A DNA stretch of 64,000 nt from Chryseolinea sp. H1M3-3 (lineage in GTDB: Bacteria; Bacteroidota; Bacteroidia; Cytophagales; Cyclobacteriaceae): positions 62,001 through 126,000 of the forward strand of contig NZ_JARKMY010000019.1 in the NCBI RefSeq assembly GCF_029360725.1. The letters run 5' to 3'. The notes under the pieces were generated by a model. It did no database searches and was not told where the DNA came from. It saw nothing but the letters and a program-made list of their open reading frames with translations. Shown one piece after another: positions 25,209 to 33,711 of this stretch. Made by a program: the position numbers and the translations under genes. Positions within the stretch are counted from its first letter, which is position 1, and each line of letters opens with the position of its first letter.

Positions 25209-27581
25209 ATGCTCAGAAATTATCTTATTACCGCCTACCGTAATCTTTTGCGAAATAGATTTTTTTCTATCATCAACATCTCGGGACTTGCTATCGGTAT
25301 GGCTGCCTGTATTTTGATAGGCCAATACATCGTTTTTGAAAAGAGCTTTGATACTTTTCATACGAAGTATAAAAATATCTATCGGTTAGTTAATGTGCGA
25401 CATTATCCGACGCATACGGATGAGAGCGCCGGTTGTGTTACCGCTCTTGGTCCTTTGTTGAAAGAAACTTTTCCAGACGTTAAAGAATTTGCCCGTTTTT
25501 ATAAAAGCACGCGCGTCTTTACGGTGAACAATAATTCGGTAAAGTTTACAAACGTATTAAGTGCTGATTCGACATTTTTTAAACTTTTTGATTTTTCTAT
25601 AATAACAGGTGCAAATAAGAAATTACTCACTAAGCCTAACACCCTTGTATTAACTACATCGAGCGCTAAAGTGCTGTTTGGAAAAGAAGATCCCATTGGC
25701 AAAACCGTTCTTCAAGGAAAGATCCCCTATGTTGTTGAAGCTGTCGCTGCTGATGTTCCGGCTAATTCACATTTTAAATTTGACATGGTGCTTTCATTTG
25801 TTACAGATTTAAATGACCCTAACTATTGCGTCTCCTGTAACAACCGTCCCACCTACGTTTTGCTGGAAGAAAATGCTGATGTGCAATCGCTTCAAAGAAA
25901 GATGACAAACATAACCGCACAGCTCCATCCCCAAGGTGATGTGAAACGTGAGTATATTTTTCAACCGCTATCCGAAATTCATTTGAACTCGCATCTAAGA
26001 TTTGAGTTCGAACAAAACGGAAATGCAAAAAGTGTGATGGCTTTGACAGTTGTAGCTGCGTTAATATTGTTTATGGCGTGGTTGAACTACGTTAATTTAA
26101 CGACGTCGATGTCTATCAATCGGTCTGCCGAAATCGCTGTGCGAATGGTGAATGGTTCCGGACGCGGCAATCTGATCAAACAATTTCTGATAGAGTCGTT
26201 GTTAGTGAATGTAATTGCCTTGCTCTTTGCCATATTAATTGCTCAGATGGCCTTCCCGTTGTTCAGCGCTCTCACAGCTATGGGTTCAGCATTCACGCTG
26301 TTAACAGATTCATTGTTTTGGGTTACGTTACTCGGATCGATTATCGTTGGTTCGATTATTTATGGTTTCTACCCAGCCGTTATCGCCTCTTCGTTTAAAC
26401 CTATTCAAGCGCTGAAAGGAAAAGCATTGCTGCCAGGCGGCGTATATACCATGCGTATCGGGTTGGTGTTCCTACAGTTCTCGTTTTCTATTATTCTCAT
26501 GGCTGCTACAATTGCCATGTACAGGCAAATTTCCTTCATGAAGAATAGGGACTTGGGAATGCAATTGGATCAGACCTTAGTGGTACCGGTACCCAATGAT
26601 TTTCGCGACAGCGGTGATGGCCTGCGTACGCAACTGTCTAATTATCCGCAGTCATTTTCTGCCATTACGTATACATCATCCATCCCCGGAGAAAATGCAG
26701 GAAATGTTGGTGGCGGTTTTCTTATTGAGAATGCACCCCTGGAGGCCAGCCAGCAAGTTTATTCTTATTATATAGATAAAAATTATTTTGACTTTTTATC
26801 GATCAGGGTACTGGCGGGTAAAGGATTTGTAAGCGACCAATTGACAAACGACAAGAATACAGAGATCATTATAAACGAAGCGGCCCAAAAGGCGTTTGGT
26901 TTTAATTCTTCCGAAGAAGCTGTTGGAAAAGTTATTTATCAGAATACAAATGTTGTAGGACGGATACAAGGTGTGGTGAAGGATCATCACAATCGTTCAC
27001 TCGATCAACCTGTCTATCCAACAATTTATCAATATACCAAAGGAAAAGGTTACTATCTTATTAAAACTAATCCGGAAAATGCACAACGCGCGATTGGCCT
27101 TGTCAAAGAAGCGTTTGAAAAAAATTATCCCAACAATCCCTTTGAGTTTTACTTTTTAGACGAATACTTCAACGCTCAGTATGTTGAGCACACACGGTTC
27201 GGGAAAATCTTTGGAATTTTTACCATGTTGGCCGTTTTTATTTCCTGCCTGGGCCTTTCGGGATTAAGTTTATATACGATAAAAATCAGGACAAAAGAAA
27301 TTGCACTTAGAAAAGTACTTGGAGCAACAGTTGCGAATTTACTGGGCATGCTCGCAAGAGAATACTTTAGGCTAACCGTTGTTGCGTTTATCGCGGCTGC
27401 ACCGATAGCCTATTTTTTAATTGATCAGTGGCTGCAGAAATTTTCATACCACATCACCGTTTCCTGGTGGATGTTGGTGGTTCCTGGGTTGTTCATCCTA
27501 TCTATTGCATTTCTCACCGTGAGTACGCAATCGCTGAAGACCGCGTTGGCTAAGCCAGCTGACAAATTACGAAACGAGTAA
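25209..27581 (+). CDS. FtsX/MacB-type ABC transporter permease, stand-alone form
   Basis: This 790-residue inner-membrane protein has the layout TM1, periplasmic MacB-type domain, three TMs, a second TM1-like start, a second periplasmic domain and three final TMs. It opens MLRNYLITAYRNLLRNRFFS followed by GLAIGMAACILIG. The cytoplasmic coupling motifs AEIAVRMVNGSGRGNLIKQF (near residue 300) and RTKEIALRKVLGATVANLL (near residue 695) are present. I chose the ATG at 25209 because it matches this family opening; an upstream ATG at 25110 adds 33 unrelated residues. Unlike the paralogs at 33.7-48 kb it lacks the N-terminal prefix domain. No ATPase gene is adjacent, so the partner and substrate are unknown. 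Confidence 0.88.
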   Translation: MLRNYLITAYRNLLRNRFFSIINISGLAIGMAACILIGQYIVFEKSFDTFHTKYKNIYRLVNVRHYPTHTDESAGCVTALGPLLKETFPDVKEFARFYKSTRVFTVNNNSVKFTNVLSADSTFFKLFDFSIITGANKKLLTKPNTLVLTTSSAKVLFGKEDPIGKTVLQGKIPYVVEAVAADVPANSHFKFDMVLSFVTDLNDPNYCVSCNNRPTYVLLEENADVQSLQRKMTNITAQLHPQGDVKREYIFQPLSEIHLNSHLRFEFEQNGNAKSVMALTVVAALILFMAWLNYVNLTTSMSINRSAEIAVRMVNGSGRGNLIKQFLIESLLVNVIALLFAILIAQMAFPLFSALTAMGSAFTLLTDSLFWVTLLGSIIVGSIIYGFYPAVIASSFKPIQALKGKALLPGGVYTMRIGLVFLQFSFSIILMAATIAMYRQISFMKNRDLGMQLDQTLVVPVPNDFRDSGDGLRTQLSNYPQSFSAITYTSSIPGENAGNVGGGFLIENAPLEASQQVYSYYIDKNYFDFLSIRVLAGKGFVSDQLTNDKNTEIIINEAAQKAFGFNSSEEAVGKVIYQNTNVVGRIQGVVKDHHNRSLDQPVYPTIYQYTKGKGYYLIKTNPENAQRAIGLVKEAFEKNYPNNPFEFYFLDEYFNAQYVEHTRFGKIFGIFTMLAVFISCLGLSGLSLYTIKIRTKEIALRKVLGATVANLLGMLAREYFRLTVVAFIAAAPIAYFLIDQWLQKFSYHITVSWWMLVVPGLFILSIAFLTVSTQSLKTALAKPADKLRNE

Positions 27582-27660
27582 TTAGTCTGGCAGGACATTC
27601 ACACGGATTGCCGCTATGCTAAATTCGTGCCGCCATTAATTTGATCGTGGCAAACGGATG

Positions 27661-30003
27661 CTATTCAACCACGATTTCGTCCACCAACATCCGGGCAGGT
27701 CTACCTGCTCCGGGATGCCAGCCCGGCGTATTTCCAATGGTGTGTGCTTTAACTTTTATGTAACGCGCATTACGTGGTTCAAACTGTGCGATGAAATCAC
27801 GTTGTTGCCCGCCATATTGATCAATTGGTAATGTGTTGTTGACGGCGGCTACCAACTCGAAAGTCTGACCGTCTTGCGAAACAAAATATTCTACCTTTTT
27901 TGGAAGCACGCGTAGCCAGAAAGCATATTGATAATATGCGGATTCGATTCTCTTTACCGTTTGACTTGACTCAAGATCAATAATAACTTCAAGATTTTCG
28001 CCGGGAAAGGAAAACCAGTTGTAATCATAGTCATGACTTCCTCGTTTGCCGTCCGTTAACATCATAACATTCGCATCCACGGGGATATTGGTAACCGACG
28101 GGCTGACGAATTTAACCTTTTTCCCAAAGGCCAGATGCTCGTTCATACCCTGCGAAAATAACCGGTACATAGCCGAACGATATTCCTCCGGCGACGTACT
28201 CCACTCTTTTACTTGTGTAACACCTTCCCGAATACACAAATCTGTGAACGGATCAATTTTAGCCCGCAATGCTGTTTTTATCTCCCATCGACCATTCACT
28301 TTTTCAAACACACCAAGCGGTCCGAAAAAATTTTTCTTTGCTTGTTCCATAATCGCGAACTCAAGGGGCTGTCGTGCGATTTTGACACGTTCTAAAAGAA
28401 TGGCACTGTCTGCGACCATTGCTTCAGCTTCATCAAATATCTTTCCGTACCGTTCAATCAACGTTGGCGTTAGATAGCTGTTCGCTGCTTCATTTGGTGT
28501 TCCAAAAATTCTCAATGGCTTTTCAGCACTAATCAATGACTCACGCATTTCATTTATATATTTTCCGATCACCGGTCCCGCCACGGAATAGTAGCCATTT
28601 AAGAAATCGTTCATCACAGCTTCTGCATTTTCATTTGGATTCCACAGAAACTTCGAAATCATATAGGCACGGAGTGCAGCAAACTCACCGCCAACTTCCC
28701 GGTTACCTTGTTCGAACATCGCGTTGACACCATGCTTGGCGAAGAATGCGATGTTGGGTTGTAAAACATGAAGGTTAGGAAAAGGACTGATCAGGTTATT
28801 AAATTGAATTACATAATCCCAAACAATAATGTCTTTAGAAATTTTTCCCCAGTCTTCTACATCCCGAACAAAATCGGCACTTTCCGGATCCTGGTCAATA
28901 GGCTTATGGCGATACGCCTCGATACTGCAAAGCATGATGTTTACATTTTCCCGAGGCACTAATGTTTTTGGTGCTTTGCGACCATACTCGTAGGCGAGTG
29001 TTGAAATCATTTTGTTGGGAAACTGGTCTGCAACTTGATTCACAAAGTTGATAATAGAACCGGAAGGTGATCCTTCACGATCGTCGATGGCTTTGCAGTT
29101 ATCGCACGTGCAGAAATTTTTATTGTCGTTCTGACTCACTGACCAGTACGTAGCACTGGGGTTTTGTGCAATTTTTCGACGCAGGTTTTGGATGGTGATT
29201 TGTAACACATCAGGATTGGTTAAACATAACTGTGTGGGGATTCTCTCACCATTTACCATTGAATAATATTCCGGATGAGCCTGGAAGTATATTTCGGGAG
29301 AGACCAGTTCGTTAAAAGTATGAACCCACATGCCCCAGTCGGGGCGTTCCCCATTTTCGTTATGATCAAGTTTATGCCAGTCGGTGTATTCTGCATCCCA
29401 TGTTACCCGATAATGAGTGTCACGAAAGGTTATCGCAGGCACTTGTAAGTCGTGGATAGTGCCAATGGCAATCCGTTTTTGTTTGGGTATGATTTTTACG
29501 TTAGGGCTATACATTCTGCACCCCAGGTATTTTTCTAAAAAAGTATATACACCATACAATGTTCCTTTCTCATTTCCGCCTGCAATGACCAAGCGCATGC
29601 TGTCGGTTTTAATTAAAAAGCCATCATCTTTCAACGTGTTCAGATTCAGATCGATTTTTAATTCATCTAACCGTTCATTTTGTCCTAGTAATATTTCATA
29701 CCGGCTACGGTGTTTGTCTGAAGAAACGATCGGTATTGCTGTGCCTGAAATTTGGAGTAGATAATCTTGAAGCACCGTTGAAGCCTTAAGCTCGTGCACC
29801 GTAGCACTTGAAGGAACAACAATTCGATAACGGCTAACTTCATCCTCAACAAGGACAACGGCTTCTTTAACTTTCTCCGTGGATTTTTTTTTGTTTCGTT
29901 TTTGTGCCGATACTGGAATTGAGAAGACGAGAAAGCAAAGTATAGTTGTTAAGATTGCAATCCGATCAACACTTTTTTGCGATAAAAATTTCCCTGCCGT
30001 CAT
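27661..30003 (-). CDS. DUF4838 domain protein, glycoside hydrolase-like, with discoidin-type C-terminus
   Basis: The 780-residue protein has a signal sequence (about 1-34, ending SAQ). An N-terminal alpha-glucuronidase-like domain follows (about 55-190, with GTLYGVYTFLEKYLGCRMYSP). The DUF4838 domain (about 240-500) contains HPEYYSMVNGER, LCLTNPDVL, SVSQNDNKNFCTCDNC and NFVNQVADQFP. The last 140 residues form a beta-rich F5/8 type C (discoidin-like) carbohydrate-binding domain, including VEYFVSQDGQTFE and ARYIKVKA. DUF4838 proteins are thought to act in polysaccharide breakdown in Bacteroidota, but their activity is mostly uncharacterised. No SusC/SusD pair is near, so it is not in a classical polysaccharide utilisation locus. 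It is convergent with the lone permease gene. Confidence 0.85.
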   Translation of the reverse strand: MTAGKFLSQKSVDRIAILTTILCFLVFSIPVSAQKRNKKKSTEKVKEAVVLVEDEVSRYRIVVPSSATVHELKASTVLQDYLLQISGTAIPIVSSDKHRSRYEILLGQNERLDELKIDLNLNTLKDDGFLIKTDSMRLVIAGGNEKGTLYGVYTFLEKYLGCRMYSPNVKIIPKQKRIAIGTIHDLQVPAITFRDTHYRVTWDAEYTDWHKLDHNENGERPDWGMWVHTFNELVSPEIYFQAHPEYYSMVNGERIPTQLCLTNPDVLQITIQNLRRKIAQNPSATYWSVSQNDNKNFCTCDNCKAIDDREGSPSGSIINFVNQVADQFPNKMISTLAYEYGRKAPKTLVPRENVNIMLCSIEAYRHKPIDQDPESADFVRDVEDWGKISKDIIVWDYVIQFNNLISPFPNLHVLQPNIAFFAKHGVNAMFEQGNREVGGEFAALRAYMISKFLWNPNENAEAVMNDFLNGYYSVAGPVIGKYINEMRESLISAEKPLRIFGTPNEAANSYLTPTLIERYGKIFDEAEAMVADSAILLERVKIARQPLEFAIMEQAKKNFFGPLGVFEKVNGRWEIKTALRAKIDPFTDLCIREGVTQVKEWSTSPEEYRSAMYRLFSQGMNEHLAFGKKVKFVSPSVTNIPVDANVMMLTDGKRGSHDYDYNWFSFPGENLEVIIDLESSQTVKRIESAYYQYAFWLRVLPKKVEYFVSQDGQTFELVAAVNNTLPIDQYGGQQRDFIAQFEPRNARYIKVKAHTIGNTPGWHPGAGRPARMLVDEIVVE

Positions 30004-30204
30004 GATATTTGGATTTACTTGTTAGAATAGTTAAATGTAAAAAACTATATTGATTTTTGTCATGACCCATACACATGTATGCATGCACATAAATGATCTT
30101 ATTCGAGCACAGCCCGTCGAAGAATTTCCCATTGAGAAATCATAAAATTAATGGTAACATTATATTTGAAATCCAACGTTGAATCCTCAAACCAAATCTT
30201 TCAA

Positions 30205-31779
30205 ATGTCCAATCGAAGAGTCTTTATTAAACAAGCAGGGGCTGGTGCCCTCGGCCTTGGATTTCTAAATTCGTTTCCTTCTTTTAGTCAACACAACTAC
30301 GATAAAGTCACTAACGCTTTGCCGAGAAGTACGCCTGAGGCTCAAGGCGTTTCCTCCGCGGCCTTGCGCAAATTCCTTGAGGCAGTTGCCGACAGCAAGC
30401 AAGAGTTTCATAGTTTGATGATCGTCCGGCATGGACATGTTATTGCAGAGGGATGGTGGTCTCCATACTCACCAAAGTTAAAACAGCAATTATATTCCTT
30501 AAGCAAGAGTTTTACTTCAACAGCGATCGGACTTGCTGTTGGCGAGGGTCGCCTTTCGGTGGAGGATCCGGTGACTAAATTCTTTCCAGACGATCTTCCC
30601 AGCGAAATAAGTCCCAACTTAGCAGCGCTAAAAGTGAAGCACTTGCTAAGCATGTCTGTGGGGATGGCCAAAGATTCTATTCGTACCATAGAAGTAACTA
30701 ACGAAGGCACGTGGGCAAAAACATTTTTTAGTCTACCCATCGACTTTGAACCAGGTACAAAATTTTTTTACAACTCAGGCGCCAGCTATATGCTGAGTGC
30801 CATTGTAAAAAAAGTAACAGGACAATCTGCACATGATTATCTTAAGCCTAGACTTTTTGAACCTTTGGGAATAACCGGCTCCTCTTGGACAGCCAACGCA
30901 GAAGGTATTAATATTGGCGCATCACACCTGCGTCTTAAGACGGAAGACCTGGCAAAGTTTGGTCAATTGTACTTGCAAAACGGACAATGGAACGGAAAGC
31001 AAATCCTTAACGAGGAATGGATAGAAGCCGCATCAAGCAAGCAAATCAGCTCCGGCAATAATGATAGCAGTTGGGGATATGGATATGGTTATCAATTCTG
31101 GCTCAATCCTCCTGGCGGCTATAGGGCAGACGGAGCGTTTGGACAATACAGCATGATATTTCCAGAGAAAGATGCTGTTGTCGTTATTACGAGTGAGAGT
31201 TATGGTAAGCAAGTAACCATGCAGTTGGTGTGGGATAATTTGCTCCCTGAAATGAAAGATGCTGCACTCCCCGCAAACACTCCCGAGCACGAAAAACTTC
31301 AGCAAGAATTAAAAACGCTTGCCTATTATCCGCCGAAATTCAATGCTACCTCCCCGCTGGCCGCAACAATCTCAGGGAAGGAATTTGTGTTGGATGAGAA
31401 TGATCATAAGGTGAAATCCGTTTCTTTTCATTTCAAGAGTGACAAATGTATTTTTAACATCAAACAAGATGGCAAAAAGGATCTTCCTATCACGTGTGGA
31501 ATTAACGGATGGTATACAGGCGACAATAAAAAGCCGGATGAATCATCATTATTCTCTAAACTTCGAATTGACTTTGACTCGGTAGTCGCCGCCAGTGCAA
31601 CATGGAAGGATAGTAATACTTTACTCCTGAATTGGAGAACCATCGAAACCACCCATCATGATAGCCTGACCTGTTCATTCGAAAACAATAATGTCACGAT
31701 TGTATTTCTGCACAGCATGGCAGCAGCAGAGAACAAACCAGATGATCGTGCGCCTTTAACCGGAAGAATGTTAGCTTGA
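30205..31779 (+). CDS. Serine hydrolase of the class C beta-lactamase/penicillin-binding fold, exported by a twin-arginine-like signal
   Basis: The 524-residue protein starts MSNRRVFIKQAGAGALGLGF, a twin-arginine-type signal of the SRRxFIK kind. The beta-lactamase fold follows (about 45-380). The catalytic SxxK motif is Ser98-Leu-Ser-Lys101 in LYSLSKSF. The second motif is FYNSGASYMLSAIV, where Tyr-Asn-Ser replaces the usual Tyr-Ser-Asn. The expected region of the third motif reads GAFGQYSMIFPEKD. The last 130 residues form a separate beta-rich domain. Members hydrolyse esters, D-amino acid peptides or other amides; true lactamase activity is uncommon. I chose the ATG at 30205 because the 18 residues before it do not resemble a signal. 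It is divergent from the DUF4838 gene. Confidence 0.9.
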   Translation: MSNRRVFIKQAGAGALGLGFLNSFPSFSQHNYDKVTNALPRSTPEAQGVSSAALRKFLEAVADSKQEFHSLMIVRHGHVIAEGWWSPYSPKLKQQLYSLSKSFTSTAIGLAVGEGRLSVEDPVTKFFPDDLPSEISPNLAALKVKHLLSMSVGMAKDSIRTIEVTNEGTWAKTFFSLPIDFEPGTKFFYNSGASYMLSAIVKKVTGQSAHDYLKPRLFEPLGITGSSWTANAEGINIGASHLRLKTEDLAKFGQLYLQNGQWNGKQILNEEWIEAASSKQISSGNNDSSWGYGYGYQFWLNPPGGYRADGAFGQYSMIFPEKDAVVVITSESYGKQVTMQLVWDNLLPEMKDAALPANTPEHEKLQQELKTLAYYPPKFNATSPLAATISGKEFVLDENDHKVKSVSFHFKSDKCIFNIKQDGKKDLPITCGINGWYTGDNKKPDESSLFSKLRIDFDSVVAASATWKDSNTLLLNWRTIETTHHDSLTCSFENNNVTIVFLHSMAAAENKPDDRAPLTGRMLA

Positions 31780-32289
31780 GCTTAAAGAAAGCAGGCAACC
31801 GGTAATACCATGACCAAAAACTTCAATATTTCAACATCAATTTATTTATTTCAAGAACAAAAAAATCATGATGTGTGACTGCAGAATGAGGACGTATTTC
31901 AATCCAACTAAAGATAATTCAGAATAGTACGAAACTGGTATATGTCTGTTCGAGAACGGACAATGCTGTAAAATATTAAGACGGAAGTTGATATTTTTAA
32001 GAGACAACTAAAATGTGCTTATGGTATTTTTTGAGGACTTTTCAGACTCAAGATCTCCATTCTTGGCTTTTGCTGTCTTGGTTTTGGAGGAATGTCAATT
32101 GGCGTCTACGTGTGATGGCCCGATATTGGTATGCTGCCTTCTGGATGAAAGGGCGTAAAAGAAATTTTTTGCAAGGAGCTGTTGGCATATAGCTGACGTG
32201 GATCTATGGAAATAAAAAGGACATGATTAGTTTTGAAAGCTAGGCTGTACGTTATAGATTATTGGTCAATGATTATGGACTTAATATAG
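31780..32289. other. Intergenic region without a supported gene
   Basis: These 510 bases between the serine hydrolase and the PD40 protein hold no gene I can support. A 59-codon frame at 32013-32192 (+), rich in tryptophan and arginine, is the only open stretch worth noting (see findings). No terminator-like hairpin or full promoter box was found. Confidence 0.6.
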
Positions 32290-33192
32290 ATGTCGAGATT
32301 TTATTTGTTTAGTTTTTTAATCTTTACTCAGCTCTCTGCGTTTGCCCAAGAGGGTAAAAGAGAACGTCATCGGTATCTAGGTGAAGAACAACCAGGCGTC
32401 ACACCCGCAATCTTTGCGAAGGGAATTGTATCGGATGAAAATCGTTATGAATTTGGATCAACCTTTTCTAGCGATGGTGTGGAATTCTTTTATGCGATAG
32501 AGATAAACAAAAAACCTGAGATACATTATATTAAGTATGAGAACAATGTATGGACAAAGTCAAAAAAGTTATTAAGCCACGAGAGGTACGGCTATAACGA
32601 TCCGTTTTTGTCGCCGGATGGAAAAAAACTGTTTTTTATTTCTGACAGAGCGCTGGATGGCAAAGGAGATAAAAAGGATATTGATATCTGGTACATCGAG
32701 CGAACCAACACGGGCTGGTCTGACCCTATTAATGCCGGTAAAGCGATAAACACAGACAAAAACGAATATTACATCTCGTTTGCCAAAAACGGCACGATGT
32801 ACTTCTCGTCGAATGGAGGAACGACGATGGAAAATGATAAAAATTACAACATACGAACTTCTGAATTTAAGGGGGGGAAATTTCTATCCTCTAATCCATT
32901 AAATGAAGCCATCAATACGGAATATTATGAGGCTGACGTTTTCATTTCACCAAACGAAAAATATATTATTTACTGTTCGGAAAGACCAGGTGGCAAGGGG
33001 AAAGGTGATTTGTACATTAGTTTTAAGGATGACAAAGGAGCGTGGCAACCCGCTAAGAATATGGGAGCGTCAATAAACACAAGCGGTTATGAGTTTTGTC
33101 CTTTTGTAACTAGCGACAATAAATATTTATTCTTCTCGCGGGACGGCGACATCTACTGGGTTTCAACAAAAGTCGTGGATAATCTTCGTTAG
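32290..33192 (+). CDS. Secreted PD40 (WD40-like beta-propeller) repeat protein
   Basis: The 300-residue protein has a signal peptide (1-19, ending AFA). At least four TolB/PD40-type blades follow, with the typical motifs DPFLSPDGKKLFFISDR, YYISFAKNGTMYFSSNGG, DVFISPNEKYIIYCSERPGG and FCPFVTSDNKYLFFSRDGD. These form part of a beta propeller. Many Bacteroidota proteins of this type carry a C-terminal OmpA domain, but this one has none and ends in the propeller. A periplasmic or surface sensing or binding role is likely; no enzymatic residues are recognisable. It lies 174 bp before the PadR gene on the same strand, and I see no reason to join the two. Confidence 0.85.
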   Translation: MSRFYLFSFLIFTQLSAFAQEGKRERHRYLGEEQPGVTPAIFAKGIVSDENRYEFGSTFSSDGVEFFYAIEINKKPEIHYIKYENNVWTKSKKLLSHERYGYNDPFLSPDGKKLFFISDRALDGKGDKKDIDIWYIERTNTGWSDPINAGKAINTDKNEYYISFAKNGTMYFSSNGGTTMENDKNYNIRTSEFKGGKFLSSNPLNEAINTEYYEADVFISPNEKYIIYCSERPGGKGKGDLYISFKDDKGAWQPAKNMGASINTSGYEFCPFVTSDNKYLFFSRDGDIYWVSTKVVDNLR

Positions 33193-33366
33193 CAATTATT
33201 AAGATTTTGTTTCAGAATTTGTAACCATCCAAATAACTCACGGTATTTCTTACTAAAAAGTAGAACAAATGAAATGAATTGTGCATATTTCCTCTACAAT
33301 TTAGTATCATATAAAGATCGTATTTCAGGACGAAATTTTTCGGACCTCACACTCAACACTTGAACA

Positions 33367-33708
33367 ATGAAAGAAACTCGATTAGGAGAATTTGAAGAAG
33401 TGATATTATTACTCGTAGGTATTCTGGGAGAACAAGCCTACGCGTTTAGAATCGCAGAAGAATTTGAATCACAAACAGGCCGCGCTGTTTCTATCGGCGC
33501 AACGCATTCAACGCTTGACCGCTTGGAGAACAAAGGCTTTCTAAAGTCGGAGATGGGAAGTTCAACTCCCGAAAGGGGAGGAAGGAGAAAAAGGATTTTC
33601 ACAATTACTGCGCTTGGTAAACGCGTGTTAAAAGAATCAAGAGATTTCAAAATGGCATTGTGGGGGCAGTATCCAGCCTTTGCTGGTAAATTAAACTATG
33701 AGATGTAA
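33367..33708 (+). CDS. PadR family transcriptional regulator, first of two
   Basis: This 113-residue protein is a short PadR-type winged-helix repressor. It opens LGEFEEVILLLVGILGEQAYAFRIAEEFE, the standard PadR first helices (shown in part), then GATHSTLDRLENKGFLKSEMG (recognition helix region) and the wing RRKRIFTITALGKRVL. It lacks the long C-terminal dimerisation helix of full-size PadR proteins, as usual for this subgroup. The stop codon is followed after 3 bp by the first large permease gene, so the two are co-transcribed. In this phylum such a PadR gene before a prefix-domain permease is a recurrent pair. The ligand and operator are unknown. Confidence 0.92.
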   Translation: MKETRLGEFEEVILLLVGILGEQAYAFRIAEEFESQTGRAVSIGATHSTLDRLENKGFLKSEMGSSTPERGGRRKRIFTITALGKRVLKESRDFKMALWGQYPAFAGKLNYEM

Positions 33709-33711
33709 CCA

